The position numbers and the translations under genes are program-made. Below are positions 12,321 to 25,700 of a stretch of DNA of 64,000 nucleotides, one piece after another. Under the pieces are notes generated by a model. The model had not been told where the DNA came from and searched no databases. It saw nothing but the letters and a program-made list of their open reading frames with translations. The first letter of the stretch is position 1. Every line of letters starts with the position of its first letter. The stretch is from Fratercula arctica (taxonomy: Eukaryota > Chordata > Aves > Charadriiformes > Alcidae), in contig CANTUZ010000008.1 in the NCBI GenBank assembly GCA_947846985.1, positions 41,992,817-42,056,816 on the forward strand, read 5' to 3'.

Positions 12321-14404
12321 ATTGGGACAAGTCCATATTCTCAGTAACAAATACCCTGACACCCAGCCAACACAAGTATAGAGCTGGCTACTAGTTATTT
12401 ATCTTCTGTTGTAAACTCTTTTTCACAAAGTTCTCTCACTAGATCCACAGTTCCTTAAGGGAGCAACCGGGTGTGAATGCAGCGAGCAGAAAGGGTGCGG
12501 AGAAGCTGCTGCAGGCTGTGACCAGCAAGGAGCAGTCTCGATAGCATCTGTTGTGCAAGGATAAGGATTGGAAATGGCAAGGCCAGTTTTGGAACAACTG
12601 TATCCTTGTTTCTCTACCCTTGAGGACGAGGGGGACAAGTGCCTACATGTGTTGGATTTTGTTAGCTGGATCCAGTTGCTGTGTTGAGTTAATGAAGGTC
12701 ATGTTAGTCTGTGGAATGCTGGGAAAGCAGGAGAAGCCGAAACCGAGCTGGCCCATCCCCAGGCAAACTGGTTTTAACCAGGAAAAAGTCAGAGAATGCG
12801 AAGAAACTTCTTGTACATCACCTCAGGCAGTTATGTATTCTGTTTCCTAGTTACATTTTTTTTTTCCTGGTATCAATTCCAAAACAAACAAATGGAGAGA
12901 GAGAGAGGAGGGAAAAAAAAGCATTCCTTAAAATAACCCTTTAACATCTTGGGCCAAATTCTCTTCTCAGGCCTGACGATACAGTCTGTCTGTGCTGATA
13001 TATGCCTAGAGAGCACCCCAGATACATGCCGCAATGACTGTAAAATGAAACTGATCCCTTTTTATCCATTCAGAAGTAGAATCGTAGGGCTGCGGCGTGT
13101 ATTAGGCACTACACTAAATAACAGGACAGATAAATGGGCACTGCAGGTACAGACCTCCTGACTTGCTGCTGTTGAGCCTTCTTTCTACGCTGGGTAAAAC
13201 AGAGCCCAGGGCAGGAAGGGACCCTGACATCGCTTAGGATCCGGAGGCACAGCTGTGATGGAGGGGGTAGTAGGAAGCCTGTTCAAACAGTAACTTGGGT
13301 ATTTAGAAGTCGTAGTTCAGTACAAGTGTCTCCCGTTGGGCTTACTGGGAGAAATGAGAGAGCCGAACGCAGTGCCGTAGTTAGCTGCCCTGCCTTGTGA
13401 ATGCTGAAACCCCCGGCCTCCAGCATTGCCTGCAGGTTTAACTTCACTGGGGCATTTGCACTGCACGATTGTCATACTGCAATGCTTGAATAAACCTCCT
13501 TTTTTTGTCTGTGGGTGATCACATCCACTTTCCCCTCCTACTGTGTGTTAGTCTAGTCTTTCAAGTAACTTTTGACTCCAAAAATTTAGGGAGTTTATCA
13601 TTCCCCACTGTGGAACTGACCATTTGATCTGCTTCACAGCCAAAGCAGAAGACATTTCTCAGCTTCCCTGCACCGCTGCCCTCTATGTCATCCTGTTTCG
13701 AGCTCCTCTATACAGTTCTTAAAGTGCTATATAAGGTTCTGAAAAGTATCACGTTGCTTGGCTCGGTGCTTAAGGCAGTAGGGCACACAGGCTCTTCGGC
13801 GTGCTCCAGCAGCCAGTGGAAACAAGGGTAAGCCAGCTCGTGTACATCTTAGCTTTGGCAAGGATGATCAGAGCCATAGCTCAGCAAGAAATCAGCATTC
13901 CCTCTGCAAGTGAAAGGTCAGGAATGCAGAAAGCTCACTGCCTTTTTAAGAAGGCTGAAAGTTTGCCGTCCCTTTTTTCCAAAAAGAGGGCAAATAGGAG
14001 GATAACAATCCCGCTTTCTGGTTTGTGTTTGGCTGAGAATGTGTCATCTAATCTATTTAAGGAATGGTCGCGTGTAATATTTTGAAAGGTTGATAACCTC
14101 TGGGTCAAATCCGTTCCATTCAGTCCTGCCATTTGCTTGACTCGCCAGTGGCCAGCGATGTTTGGTATCCAGCTGACATCCGTGTTCTTTCCTGCACCTA
14201 AATTCTCCAGCCAGCAGATAAAGATATGGTAGAAACGAAACCTATCAGCATTGGCGTTTCCATTAAAAGCTGTGGTGCTAGGCTCTAGGGTGGACGGTGT
14301 TCTGATAGCTCAGGATGCTGTGATATTTTTCAAGCAAAGACATCCAAGCCCAAGCTAAGAAGAGAGCATAGCTGCACCAGCAGAAGCACATGTGCGTACA
14401 TATA

Positions 14405-14423
14405 TGTATGTGTGTGTGTGTGT
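14405..14423. repeat. (TG)n microsatellite
   Basis: TGTATG followed by seven TG units. Confidence 0.9.
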
Positions 14424-15654
14424 ACCTTTTCTATCCAAAAGCACAGGCACAAATGTACTGTTATCAGTCTCGCTGCAAGAGTGGGTGGGAAACTATTCAG
14501 AGAAGCTTTTTTTCCCCGCTGGAAGCCTTTGGTGTCTAGAAATCAAAGCTCTCTGCAGATGTGTGCAAGTCTTGATGAGGTCTAAATTGAGAAGATTTCT
14601 AAAATCCAGATGGAATTTCTGATGAAAACAGAGGTGTGATCAACACCCCTGCCAGCGTGGAAGGCAGAGGCTGCGGCAGTGCCATGGGGAGCCTGGGCTC
14701 GGTCAACCTGAGCAAGCGCTTGACGTGCCGCTGTAGACCCCAAAGGGGGCAGGTTCTTCCCTGGGCTTGCGTTGGAATCTGCCTCGTCTTCAGGACTTTC
14801 TCAGTGACAGCCTTGACGTTCTGTATAATGCAACCCCTCTTTAAAGCCAGCACTTAAAGTCAGGCACTGTGTTTGTAGAGGGAGAGAATAATATGTATTA
14901 AATATTAGATAGGATTTTGTTCCGTGTCTCTTCAGTTTAGCAGATGTAGTTACTTTTTCTTTCCAAATTACTACTAATGACCTATTTTGCCTTAAATTAA
15001 CATCCAGATTCTGGAGTTTTTTAATCAATGTATTCTGTTTGCAATATAAGAAAAACTTACTGTAGAGACACAAATTAATTTTCCTTCTCAGCATAGTATC
15101 CAGCCACGCTTTTCTTTTAACATTGGAAATAATGAGTCATGGAATCAACAGCACATGACGTGGTCTTTGTGAAAGACATCTCAACTGGCATGGGGTCATG
15201 TTATAAAGACATTAGCGTTAGAAATTTCTTCCCACTCGCTTGAACAATTTCTCTTTTGTGCAAACATACGCAAAGCCCTGCGTGCCTTTCTTTTTCTTGC
15301 AGCCCATGTTAAACTTCAGTTGTCACTTGAATTTACATTCCAAGTTTTTCTGCATCAATTTCATTGAACCCAACAGTAGAGAACTTAAAGGATGTACAGA
15401 GATATTTTTTCTGAAGGGCTCATAAGAGGCAGGCTGCTACTGCTAGCTTGAGCCAAAATATACCGAGTGAAAATTGTGCAAGTTTCTTTGCAAGCAGATG
15501 TATCTTGTCCCTGACAGAGAAGGCACTGGCTTTACAAATGCTGGGATTCCTGGAAGCAGTGTATGTCACTTACGCTGAATTAGGATTTGTTTCTGCTTCC
15601 ATTGACTTCAGCACATGAACATTAATCTCCAACATTAATCAATTTATTGTCCCT

Positions 15655-15735
15655 GAACCCCCATAAGATAAAGAATTACAACCTCTATTTCGTAGATGAA
15701 CTGAGTTGCAAAGAGATTTAGATTCCTGTTTAAGC
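15655..15735 (-). mobile_element. MIR-like ancient SINE remnant
   Basis: The plus strand reads ACAACCTCTATTTCGTAGAT, GAACTGAGTTGCAAAGAGAT. This resembles the reverse complement of the MIR core, where a 'ccccattttacagatgagg' block precedes 'aaactgaggc' and 'agagaggtta'. Short and diverged. Confidence 0.45.
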
Positions 15736-17713
15736 GTGTGTTCAGGCACCTAAGGATGCAGCTGGATGCCGAGGAAGATTTATGAAAGTGCCTTAACTGA
15801 TTTGGAGTGGAAGTTTAGGGCCCAGAGAAGTGAGGGGCTTCTATAAATGCTCTGGGCGCTGGAGCGTCTGGAGCAGCCTGGCACTGGCTGCCCTGCTCTC
15901 GCCTGCCTTTGGGAGCAGAGCTGGGGCTGAACCCGGGCGTGCACCTCCTGGTAGGCAGAAAGTGCTTGCAGGAGATGGAAGCTGGGTCCTTGAGGACCGT
16001 GCAGCTTGTGTTTGGGGACAGCACTACTCCGGCAGGCGTACGCAGCCGCTCTGCCCCCTTTCTGCTTGTTCCCAGCCTCAAGCTTCTGTCAGCAACCCCT
16101 TTCCCACCCCAGGTTGTTTTGCAGCTGTATCAGCTCCAGCCCCAGCAGAGGATGCGGCTCCAGCCCCCACGGAGGTGTGGTGGCTGCAGAGTTCCCATAT
16201 CCCTGGCATGGCTGGGCAACCAGGAACACAGGGAAGGCTTCTGCATTGAGCATCTGTGCCGAAGAAAGGGATAGGAGGCACAACTCCTTCATTCTGCCAA
16301 ATAGTACGGAACTATGCCATCATACAGTTCAGGACATATACAGGTTTCAAATGCTTGCTGCTTTTTTTATTTAGTTAGTTAGTTTTAAACAATGCCTGTT
16401 TTGGAAATTCCTTGATTTAAGTGAGTTCAGTGCTTCCCTGGTTCCTGATGCAGAAGACTAGCTCGGGACTGGTTTGCATCCTTACTGCCTGCTGGGAAGG
16501 AGCTCGCCGTGGAAACCGCTAGGTGGAAATGACAAGTAATAATTTTGTTGAAAAAGGCAGTTTGTGAGCGGGACCAGAATGAAATTTGAGTCAAGTTAGA
16601 TGAAAACGTTGAGGGAGAAAACACTTCAGCAATGTTGAAATGGCTTTTGATGTTTGAAAGTGGGAAACATTTCCATGTGTGTTTCAAAATGATGTATTTC
16701 AGCTCAAAAAGGCCAGCACTTGAAAGGGGGAGGTTATACAACTTCAGAAATGTTTTATTTTCTTTTTGCTCAAATAAACGTCTGGAGTCAACTCAAATTA
16801 TTTTTGTAGCAAATGAAATGTTTCTGTTTGTTTGACCCATATGACTATTTCTTTCTTTTTGTCTTCAGTAGTCACTGCAAAAACTCTATTTGCCTTATGT
16901 CTCCCACCAGAACTGAAAGTCGGAGACTGGAATATTCCACCTCCATGTGCGCGGGGTGCAGCTGCCTAAAATAAATCTCCAAGCTTTAAGCATCTCGGGC
17001 TCTGCCTCATGGAAGATGCTTTATTCTTACCCTAGAGTGAGAATCCCCTGTTGATGGTATCTTTAAGGAAGCCAAGGATCCCAAAGCCCCAGGTCAGAAG
17101 CTTGACAACAGAGTATTAATGAGGCATTGCTTATATGAACCAGTCACGCTCTGCAAAGACTGTTTAGCATATATGCATGACTAACGGTGGTTTTAGATGT
17201 TGAGGAACATTAAAGGAAATCAACGGATTCACTATGCACATGAAAGCAGATAAATGAAGCATCACATGTGATATATAAAATTCTTTGTCCTACCTGCGAG
17301 CGCGCATGCTGCCTTCCCGAACCCTTCAGATCAAATTTGGCACCAGGGCAGTTGAATCTGACACAGTTTCTGATCGTAACCTTTGCAACTCGAAGTGTGC
17401 GGGTACATACACTTGATGAGAATGTGACAAGAGAAAATGGAATGTAAAGTCTGCTAGACAGGCCATAAATTTGGTTTATAGCTTTATCTTTTCCTTGCTT
17501 GGCAATTATTTCAGCAGGTGCTGAACTACTTTCTGCTTGCTGTGAGCAAGGGTGCTCAAATGACCTACTGTAAATTCTTGACATTTCCTGTACCTATGAG
17601 AAGACATAATCATCTGAGGAGCTTGTGTAGTTAGTGTGGATTAAGACATTTTTTTTAATAATGCTTTTTTCTTTTTTTTTTTTTTTGAAGACCAAGATTG
17701 GTCATAACTAGGG

Positions 17714-17769
17714 ATAGGTTACTTAGCACTGTATAATGTGCTATAGGTTACTTAGCACTATATAATGTG
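17714..17769. repeat. 29-bp tandem duplication
   Basis: ATAGGTTACTTAGCACTGTA begins at 17714 and recurs 29 bp later at 17743 with a single G/A difference over 27 bp. It looks like a recent local duplication. Confidence 0.85.
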
Positions 17770-18394
17770 TTCGTGTTGTCACCAAACCCCTGTTACCTAT
17801 TTTTAAAATAGCGGGGTGGAGTTGTTGCTCAGGCCCTTCTACGTTATTTGTTGTAATTCAGCAGACTGCTAATGACAGCATATCGTTATTAGGTTATAGC
17901 CCTCCTAGGTTATGATTTTTAGAACCGTAAAGCAAGAGTTGCAGGGTTTCAGAGGTTGATTACAGCGATAAGTTTATTGTTATTTCTTACACTTAAATCT
18001 GCCAGGTAAGTTAAAACCAGCCAAGTAGATCTGGAATAGAAATGATGTGCAGTTAAACACTGAAAAATCTCTGCTGCTTCTATTCGGGAGAGCTATTAAA
18101 CTATTGCTTATTGTACATTTAGTATTCTGCACTTGCTATCTGAAAAGCTACTGCAGGCAGTAGTTTGAGCAGGCCTTCACCATTTCTAACTTCATGCTAC
18201 AGCATTCTCGCTTGCCTGCACAGTTGACCCGATCCTGTATGTCATCAGGGAGGAGATGTTTAACTTGTGACACTACTAATCCTTTCCTGAAGGCTTTTCG
18301 TTCTTCCTGCACGTTGTCCTTTCATTGCTTTTGTGAGCTGGAACATGCTTGCTCAGCCCAATGATGAATTCATGTAATTACCTATGTATGTACC

Positions 18395-18460
18395 GAAGTC
18401 CTGTTGACTTTAACGTTAAAGATCAGTGATTGCTTAAGTATTGCACTGAATCAGGACCCC
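18395..18460. repeat. half copy of the same palindromic repeat type
   Basis: GAAGTCCTGTTGACTTTAAC, GTTAAAGATCAGTGATTGCT and TAAGTATTGCACTGAATCAG resemble one arm of the element at 34225, ending in the 'ctgaatcaggac' flank that this repeat type usually has. Boundaries are approximate. Confidence 0.4.
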
Positions 18461-19564
18461 CAGGCGTTTTCACAAGCTGACTTGGGAATTGGTGCACCTT
18501 ATTGTAGTTCTCCACCGATGGGAAGGACGAGCGGGCTCAGGACACTCCCAGAGCCTGGCCGTGCCCGGGGACAGCCTGGGAGCGCTGCACACCGTCTCCC
18601 CCCGGGGAAATCTGCAGACCACAGCTGGCCTGTAGCGCCTTTGCGTTAACACGAGTGGGATGTGTGGAAACAAAACATGATGTCAGACAAAGTTCGGAGT
18701 GCGTATTTGGTTAATCCACTTCTAGAAAGCCTCATTAGTCTGTGTGCAGGTATGATTTATGCAAAAGCATGTGTCCGTGCCAGGAATCGGCATCCCGGTA
18801 TAGCTCTGTGGATGTGTGTACCTCTGCAGAAACACTGTTTGCGGGAGCTCATGGTGCAAAGTCCTTTCTTTCTCGGCCAAGTTCTCACTCAAGGATACGG
18901 ATGATTTTCCGTGTGGTCTCCACGTTTTTATTTTGATGGTCTAAATACACCTAACGCGTTGTGGTAGTGCTGTGTGTTATAGAGAAGGCTGAACTGCTGT
19001 CAAGCCCAAAGTTGGTCTTGACCCTGGGTTGGTCTTGGTGTAGGGAGGCGTCAAGCCTTCAGACAATGTGATTGCCCTCAGCTGGAATGACTGACAGTCC
19101 CAGGAATCACATCTGAATTACAAAATAACTTGGGTCTCCAGTTCCTGTGTAGTCATAACCCAGTTGACCCAGTATGTGTTCCCCGCAGAGGCTCACTTGT
19201 GACCCTTTCTCCTACCGTTTGTGCTCAGAACAGCGTTAGCCCTTTGACAAGAGGGGAGATGCTGCTGTTAGAGCCGCTCAGTCTGGGCTTCTGCCAGAGC
19301 TCTGTGGCATTGCTTTCCCAGGTTGATGATGGAGTGGACTTTTGCTTTCTCCATCCCTTCCGAAGCCATCCGTGCTGCTTCCTCAGTGCTTTGATATTCT
19401 GCCAGCCGAGGGAGGGAAGAGCCATTTATAAATATTTCTGGTAATACAGTAAGTACTCTTACATGTTTTGCTCACTCATTTTCCGTATCCAGAAATCTAT
19501 CCGACCAGAATCGGTTCACTCTCTTTTATTAGCAGAAATAGATCCACAACAATTAAAATTGATT

Positions 19565-19613
19565 AAAAAAAAAAAAAAAAAGAAAAAAAAAAAAAAGAAG
19601 CAGCAGCAGCAAG
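19565..19613. repeat. A-rich tract followed by AGC triplets
   Basis: A17, G, then A14, then GA and about four AGC units. A likely length-variable locus. Confidence 0.9.
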
Positions 19614-19768
19614 CACAGCATCATATTGACTGACTGTGTGTATATTCACACTGGCTTCCAATCCATGGATAATTACCCCTCAGAGATTGTGTGCTATGTA
19701 CAGTACAGTGATGGAATTATGCACTTTAAAGAGCTTTAGTGAGGCTCTTAGGATGCCAAATTATTTCC

Positions 19769-19783
19769 TTTTTTTTTTTTTTT
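19769..19783. repeat. poly-T run (15)
   Basis: An uninterrupted run of T followed by TTC-rich sequence. Confidence 0.85.
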
Positions 19784-22700
19784 CTTCTTTTCATTGCAGT
19801 GAGTAATGATTTTTAAATGCACATGACCCATCCTCAAAAACAAAGTAAGGCATGTCAGTGCTATTTTGTGTCTCTGGGTCTTGCTTTTCTTCAGCTGACA
19901 CAAGAGCAGCAGCGTACCCATGAGATGAAATGAGGGGCATGGTCAGAGGATCTTGGGGTTGCCGGCCTTCGTTAGTGAGGAGAAAGGAAGGCAAGTGGAA
20001 CTCGGATGTTAGTCGTGCTGTTTGGCAGCAGATAACCCAACAGGATCACTGCAAGGAAAGTGGGCTTGAAAGAGACTTGAAGGTACAAATCTGTATAAAA
20101 AGCAGCTTCGTTAGTTTGGACTGTCATGGATCACCTTACCTGAACACTAAGAACCAGTGGTGGTGGTTTCTCTGACCTCTTTGTCAGAGTCAGTTGAACT
20201 GTTTTGCTTTGCAGTTTCACATAAAAAACTTAAAATATTGCCCACAAATTTCAGCCTAAATTGTTTTTGGCAAAATGATAAGCAAGTGAAAAACAGGGCC
20301 TTATCGTAGGAAGTGTCAAGCAATCTTAATTTTAGGCAGAGATACCAGCTCCTCCTAGAGGAAAAGAGCCAGTACGTAAATAGCACCCAACAGATCCTTT
20401 ACTCAAGGAGACAAAAGGTTGACGTGCAGAAGTTGCTGCTAATGCCAAATTTAAGCTTTCCAATGGGAATGTGTTGTGTACGTGAGGGTTGAATTTGTCT
20501 ACAAGATGTGACTTGATGTTTGGGCCAGAGTGTTTCTTGGTACTCTGTGATATTTTGGAGGTATTAACAGCTCTCCAGATCTGTTGGAGCTCTTTGGAGA
20601 GTATCTCCAAAGGTACTATCCCAGGATTTGAAAAAACAGAGGTATATTTTAAAACAAAGCCATCAGGAATGAAGTTGCAGGGCTGCTGTACACCTCTCTG
20701 GCAGGCGCTTGTTCTTTGACTGTCCCTGTGCTGTGTTTACGGGTTTTCATCTTTTATTGACGCCTTTAATTGAATGTTTAGTAACAGTGAGTGGTGGAAA
20801 CCAGCCTTGACCAGCGGGCTGATGTGTTAAAGGGAGGGCTCCCAAACTCAACTTGTTGCCTGAAAAGAGACTCTTTAACTGGGACAGACCGTAGCAGCCA
20901 CGAGGTCCCTGCAGCTGCCCCGCTCCTGCTCAGGGATGCAGGAAGGTGGACCTGGGAGTGTTCCTGGGGTAGGTTTGTATGTACAAGGCGTAGAAGCCAG
21001 CCCTCTTCTCCTCCCATCCCACCTTCCTTGTGGCCCTGTGCCCCGGGAGGAGCAGTGTCCCTGCTCTCCCTGCGTAACCTGGGCTGCAGGAGCCAGAACA
21101 AGGTAAACAAGGACCTTCCTTGGTGCTTCCCAGCTCTCAGCCCCTTAATAAAACGAAGGACACACACTGGTTTACAGCTCACCGAAGACAAACACGTGGA
21201 ATAGCTCTGCCATCCATCAGAGGGGCTGTGTGCGTGGCTGTACGTGGTGGCTGAACACGCGGTTTCTGTGGGGTAACTGGGTTTATGGGGTGCGTTCAGG
21301 AGAGCGCTGTATGTATCTGCTGAGGAAGTATCAGATGTTTCAGTCTATCAGTCCATTATGTCTCCATCTTCTTGACTCTTCTGGAATGATACTGTGAGGT
21401 GCTCAAAGCCACTTAGAGCATCTTTCAGCTTGTTTGGTGTTGGTATGACCTCCTCAGCAGGCTGAAACGTTCCAGCCTGGGGTTGGGTCCTGCCCTGCAA
21501 CCCCCGGTCCTTTCTCCTTTGAGCACTCGATGAGGATGTCTGCTCAGCGCTCTGGCTGCTCTGGTGAAAAAGTGGTGGCTGCTTTTGGGGTTTAAGTGGT
21601 TGATATAAGAAAATGTGTCGCCCCATGTTTTAATCTAACTTGAGGAAACATTCCTTACTTGTTAGATATGTAAATTTTTACGTACATAATTATGTGTTTT
21701 ACTCACTAACTCCCTCCAGCCCCTTTCTTCCGTGATCCCACCACCCGCTTTCTTTCTTATTCCCTTAAATATGTGTAGATGATGAATAGCAAATCTTCTC
21801 ATAGAATTCTTCAGGAATATTTACTGTAGGGTTTTGCTTTTGTTTGCTTTTCTGGTGACTTGGAGATGGCATGGTGAGAAAAGAAACATGTGAGCTAAAC
21901 CTGTTGGTTTGAACATTGTGTCAGAAAATATCCATAAATTGCAAGTTACTACACAGATGTATAGATTTAATGAGACTGTGTAATGCCATTTATTTATGCT
22001 AAAGAATCTGACACATACGGTACTGAAAAAAAGTTAATACTCTAAGAGTTATTTTATATTTTTCCATTGCCATCTGTCACTGCCTACATAATAATGATAC
22101 AGGTGAAAGCCTAGCGTTGCTTTTAAAAAAAAAAATCAGAATGAATAGTCATTTAAATATCTTGCTGCTTTAATAGCTGGTGTGTTTTATGTTGTGGGAA
22201 GGAGGCAACAGAGATACCCTCCCCCCTTTTTTAGTATATCAGATGTTGGGTTTAAACAGATTTAGTTTCTTGAAGTGACTTCTGAAAGTAGAAAATGATT
22301 ATAAGATGCTTTGTCCTTTAAATTTGGAAAAGTTGAGGGACTAAACCAGATTCTGACATCCTTACAACATACCGTCAGTGTCTGGTTTTCAGAGTGGCCC
22401 TTTCACATGCATTGTTAGACGCAGGTGAATTTTCTCGCTCTAAGTCCTGTCTTAATGTGCTGAATCCAATCCTGCTGGGGTCTCTGAACTGTGAGCATGT
22501 CTCTCTAGATTCCAGATCCCCAAATCCTGGTCCCCATTGTCCATCTGAAATCAGTAAAGGAAAAAAAAAAATAAATGTAAGGGAAATGCCCCTTTTCAGC
22601 TGTCTCAAGTGAAAACACATGTCTCAAAGCAGCACCATGCTGACAGAACTCGGTGTTCTCAAAGACACTGGCTTTTAAGAGTTTTCTTTCAACTTCATGC

Positions 22701-25700
22701 AGTCATACTGTGGTTAGGCAAAACTGCTTTCCCACTTTTCTTTTAATCCTGGGGAGTCCGATGCAGCAATGACTGAAGTGCCTGGCGCGAAGTCCCTGCG
22801 CTTAGGTGTGTGCAGTGACCCAGGGCTGCAAATGGTCCCGTACCTGGGGATCTGCCCGTTGCTGAGCATCAGCCACCTGCCTCCGAGGGTGCAGACGAGG
22901 CTTTGACTCAAATGAACAAAGAAACCAGGTTTTATTGTTAATCTCCTTTTACAATGTCGTGACAAAGACAGAAAATATTTTTGTGGCAGGTGCTTATCCT
23001 ATAATTTTCCATGGGTTGATGAGTCAGGGGAGGTGCCTCCCTTTAGAGGAGGAGTGGGACATGGCTGGGTCAGGTCGCATTAAGATGATTTAGAGTTTAT
23101 ATAATTAAAAATAAATACATCTTTTCCTGAAAGCTGTGAATGATCCAAAGGTGTAACTTTGGTAATGAAAGCCTTTCACTTATTTAAAATAATGTCTCTA
23201 ATGGTAAAAATGCCAGAAAATGAAGCAAAGTACCTGGTCCAGACCCAGGGAAGTCATTCCATTGGCGTCAAACAATTTTGTCGAGTGTATTTTCAAATAT
23301 ACTGCAGATCCCTAGTGGAAAGTTCCTTATAAATGAAATAATCGTTACTGTTATAATTACTACTGTTTGCGTACGTTGGAAGGCGTTTTAGGAAGTCGTG
23401 TGCTTTTTAAGAAGCAGAGATGACAATGAGCAAGCAATGAGGTTTTGATCACTTTAAATGGATGTTATAAATCACTTTATTTTTGTTTATAAGAGATGAT
23501 CCATATATAGCTGTGGTTTGTCAGCATTTTCCATTGCAAACTTCTAGTTTGGGGTACCATATAGAGCTCTCAGCAGCCTCTTAGAAAATCCACTTAGAGG
23601 TGAATGTTGTGTCATTGCTCGATGGGGGTATGTTTCTTCTGCTCCCTTACTAGAATTTGAACCGGTCTTAAAAATAAAGAGGTGTTAATGGTTTAACGTT
23701 TTGAGAGACAGAGTGTTTCATTAGAGGACTGAGCCTGATTTTATTTTTCCTCCTCTCTGCTTTCCAGTGTGCATCAGAAGTAACTCTCCTGAAGTAAAAG
23801 AGCGCTGTGGTAGGAGAGGAGACTGGCGGTATTTAATGTACGTGTTGCAGACAGTAAGAGACTTGCTTTAGATGGGCAAGAGACAGGGCTGTGAAAGACC
23901 ACCCCCGTCACTGAACCCTGCCTTCTGCAGCTCACGCTAACTGTGAAATAGAAGTTTTCAATGAGGAGGGGCCCTGGAGAAGACCTGCTACGCGCCACAG
24001 CCCCGCCAGCATCACCTGCCCGCATGTAACAAGCGTAACGTCATTAAGACAAAGGCAGAAAACCTTAGCGATTACAGCATGCGGCAGGAGAGAGCAGGGG
24101 AGCGCAGGGGCTGGCCAGGTGTTGCATAAAGGTAGAAAGTTTGCTGGATGACATTTGCCCAGAAAAGCATGTTTCACACAACAGAAAAAGGAGACGAAAA
24201 ACTCTGCTCCCTCTCACCCCATCAAAACAGCCCAAAAAGTAGCAGAAAGAATAGAGAGGTGGCCAACAATTGCTCCTAATTTGGTTTTAGGGAATAATCC
24301 ATGAGTCCAAGCCTAATTACTGGCTTAGCTTGAGCATCTGTAGAGGGGGATGGCAGCCAGGAGCCGAGTACCACTGCGTTCCACTCGTCTTTCCCAGGGA
24401 CCAGGTTCTGACATTGCAAATGGGTAGGGGGACATGGGGGTGAGGATGCTCTTCCTTGCACCCATAGGGAATCGGTAGAAACCTTGTATTATGTTAAGCG
24501 CAATACTTGTTGCACCATAATTACTTTGTGAGTATAGGCAAAAAAGGCGGGGGAGGACAGGTCATCAAGAGTACTTTTCCTACCCTGGGATATGAATACA
24601 TGACTCTTACTTGTGTAAGTACAAGTTGCATAGATGCACTTGTGGGTGAAATTTGGCCTGAGGTCCTTCTGGAGAGGAATCTTGCGACACTGAGCAATCA
24701 GATATATATTCAATTAGGAGTTCTTACTCTTGCCAGATGGAGGTATGCAGCATGGGTGACTTGTGGTGAGCAAACAGTCATGCCTAAAGGCTGGGCAGCT
24801 GGGGCAGATTCTGGTCGAGATACCGCCATCCTTCCTTAAACCAAAGTACTCCTGACTCAGCGTCTCCGCCTTCAGCAGGGTTCTCACTGAATGCGACTCA
24901 AAATTGATTGTACCCAGCAGAGTTTGGTCCCGTGACAGAAGAGAAATTTCATGTTGAAATGCTGCACTTGCTGGGATTCTGTGTGCTTAAATCGGAGCCC
25001 TTCCGACTCTAACTGTGGTCTTTTCAGCTTAATATTTGTATAAGCTTGTATAGCCATCTGACCATAAAAGTTGTTCCACAGGTTTCACTGCTGCAGTCTT
25101 CATTCCTTCTGTCTGGCCGTGGACAGCTGGGTTGGGAGAAGCCGCCTGGTAATTTAAAACCATTGCTTCTGAAAGTATGCAGTGACAGCCAGGGTGCTGC
25201 CCCACGTCAGCCAGAGCTGGTTCTTGTGATGGCACACTACGTTCTTGTGATGGTCAGGAGCCTGATCCGGCTGGAAATGGTTGATTTTTCTCAGGAAGGT
25301 TAGTCTTCAACCAGATTGGTTTACCACCCAGTTCCGTGAGCGCTGGTGCCAGTATGAGAGATGGAAGGGGTGGGGAACGAGAGGATGGCAACCACGGTTT
25401 GTGTCAGCTAAAGCCTGGCTGAAGCTTGGCTTAGCTACACAACCACATCCGAATATAAACTACGCTTGGGTGTAACAGACCTGTTAGTCTACACTTACTG
25501 CACACACCACCTCCAGAAGACATGAAATAAGTATTCTGTTGCGTTTAGTGAGAGTTTAAATTGACTTCAGAGGTAGCAGGCTTAAACTGAGATTCTTCAA
25601 TGCGAAAACTAAAAATTTCTAAGGATGCCTAAATAAGCTCATCATTTCTCACTGGATTTCTGGCATATTACCCACCTCCACGTGGGCTTGAAGAATCCCG

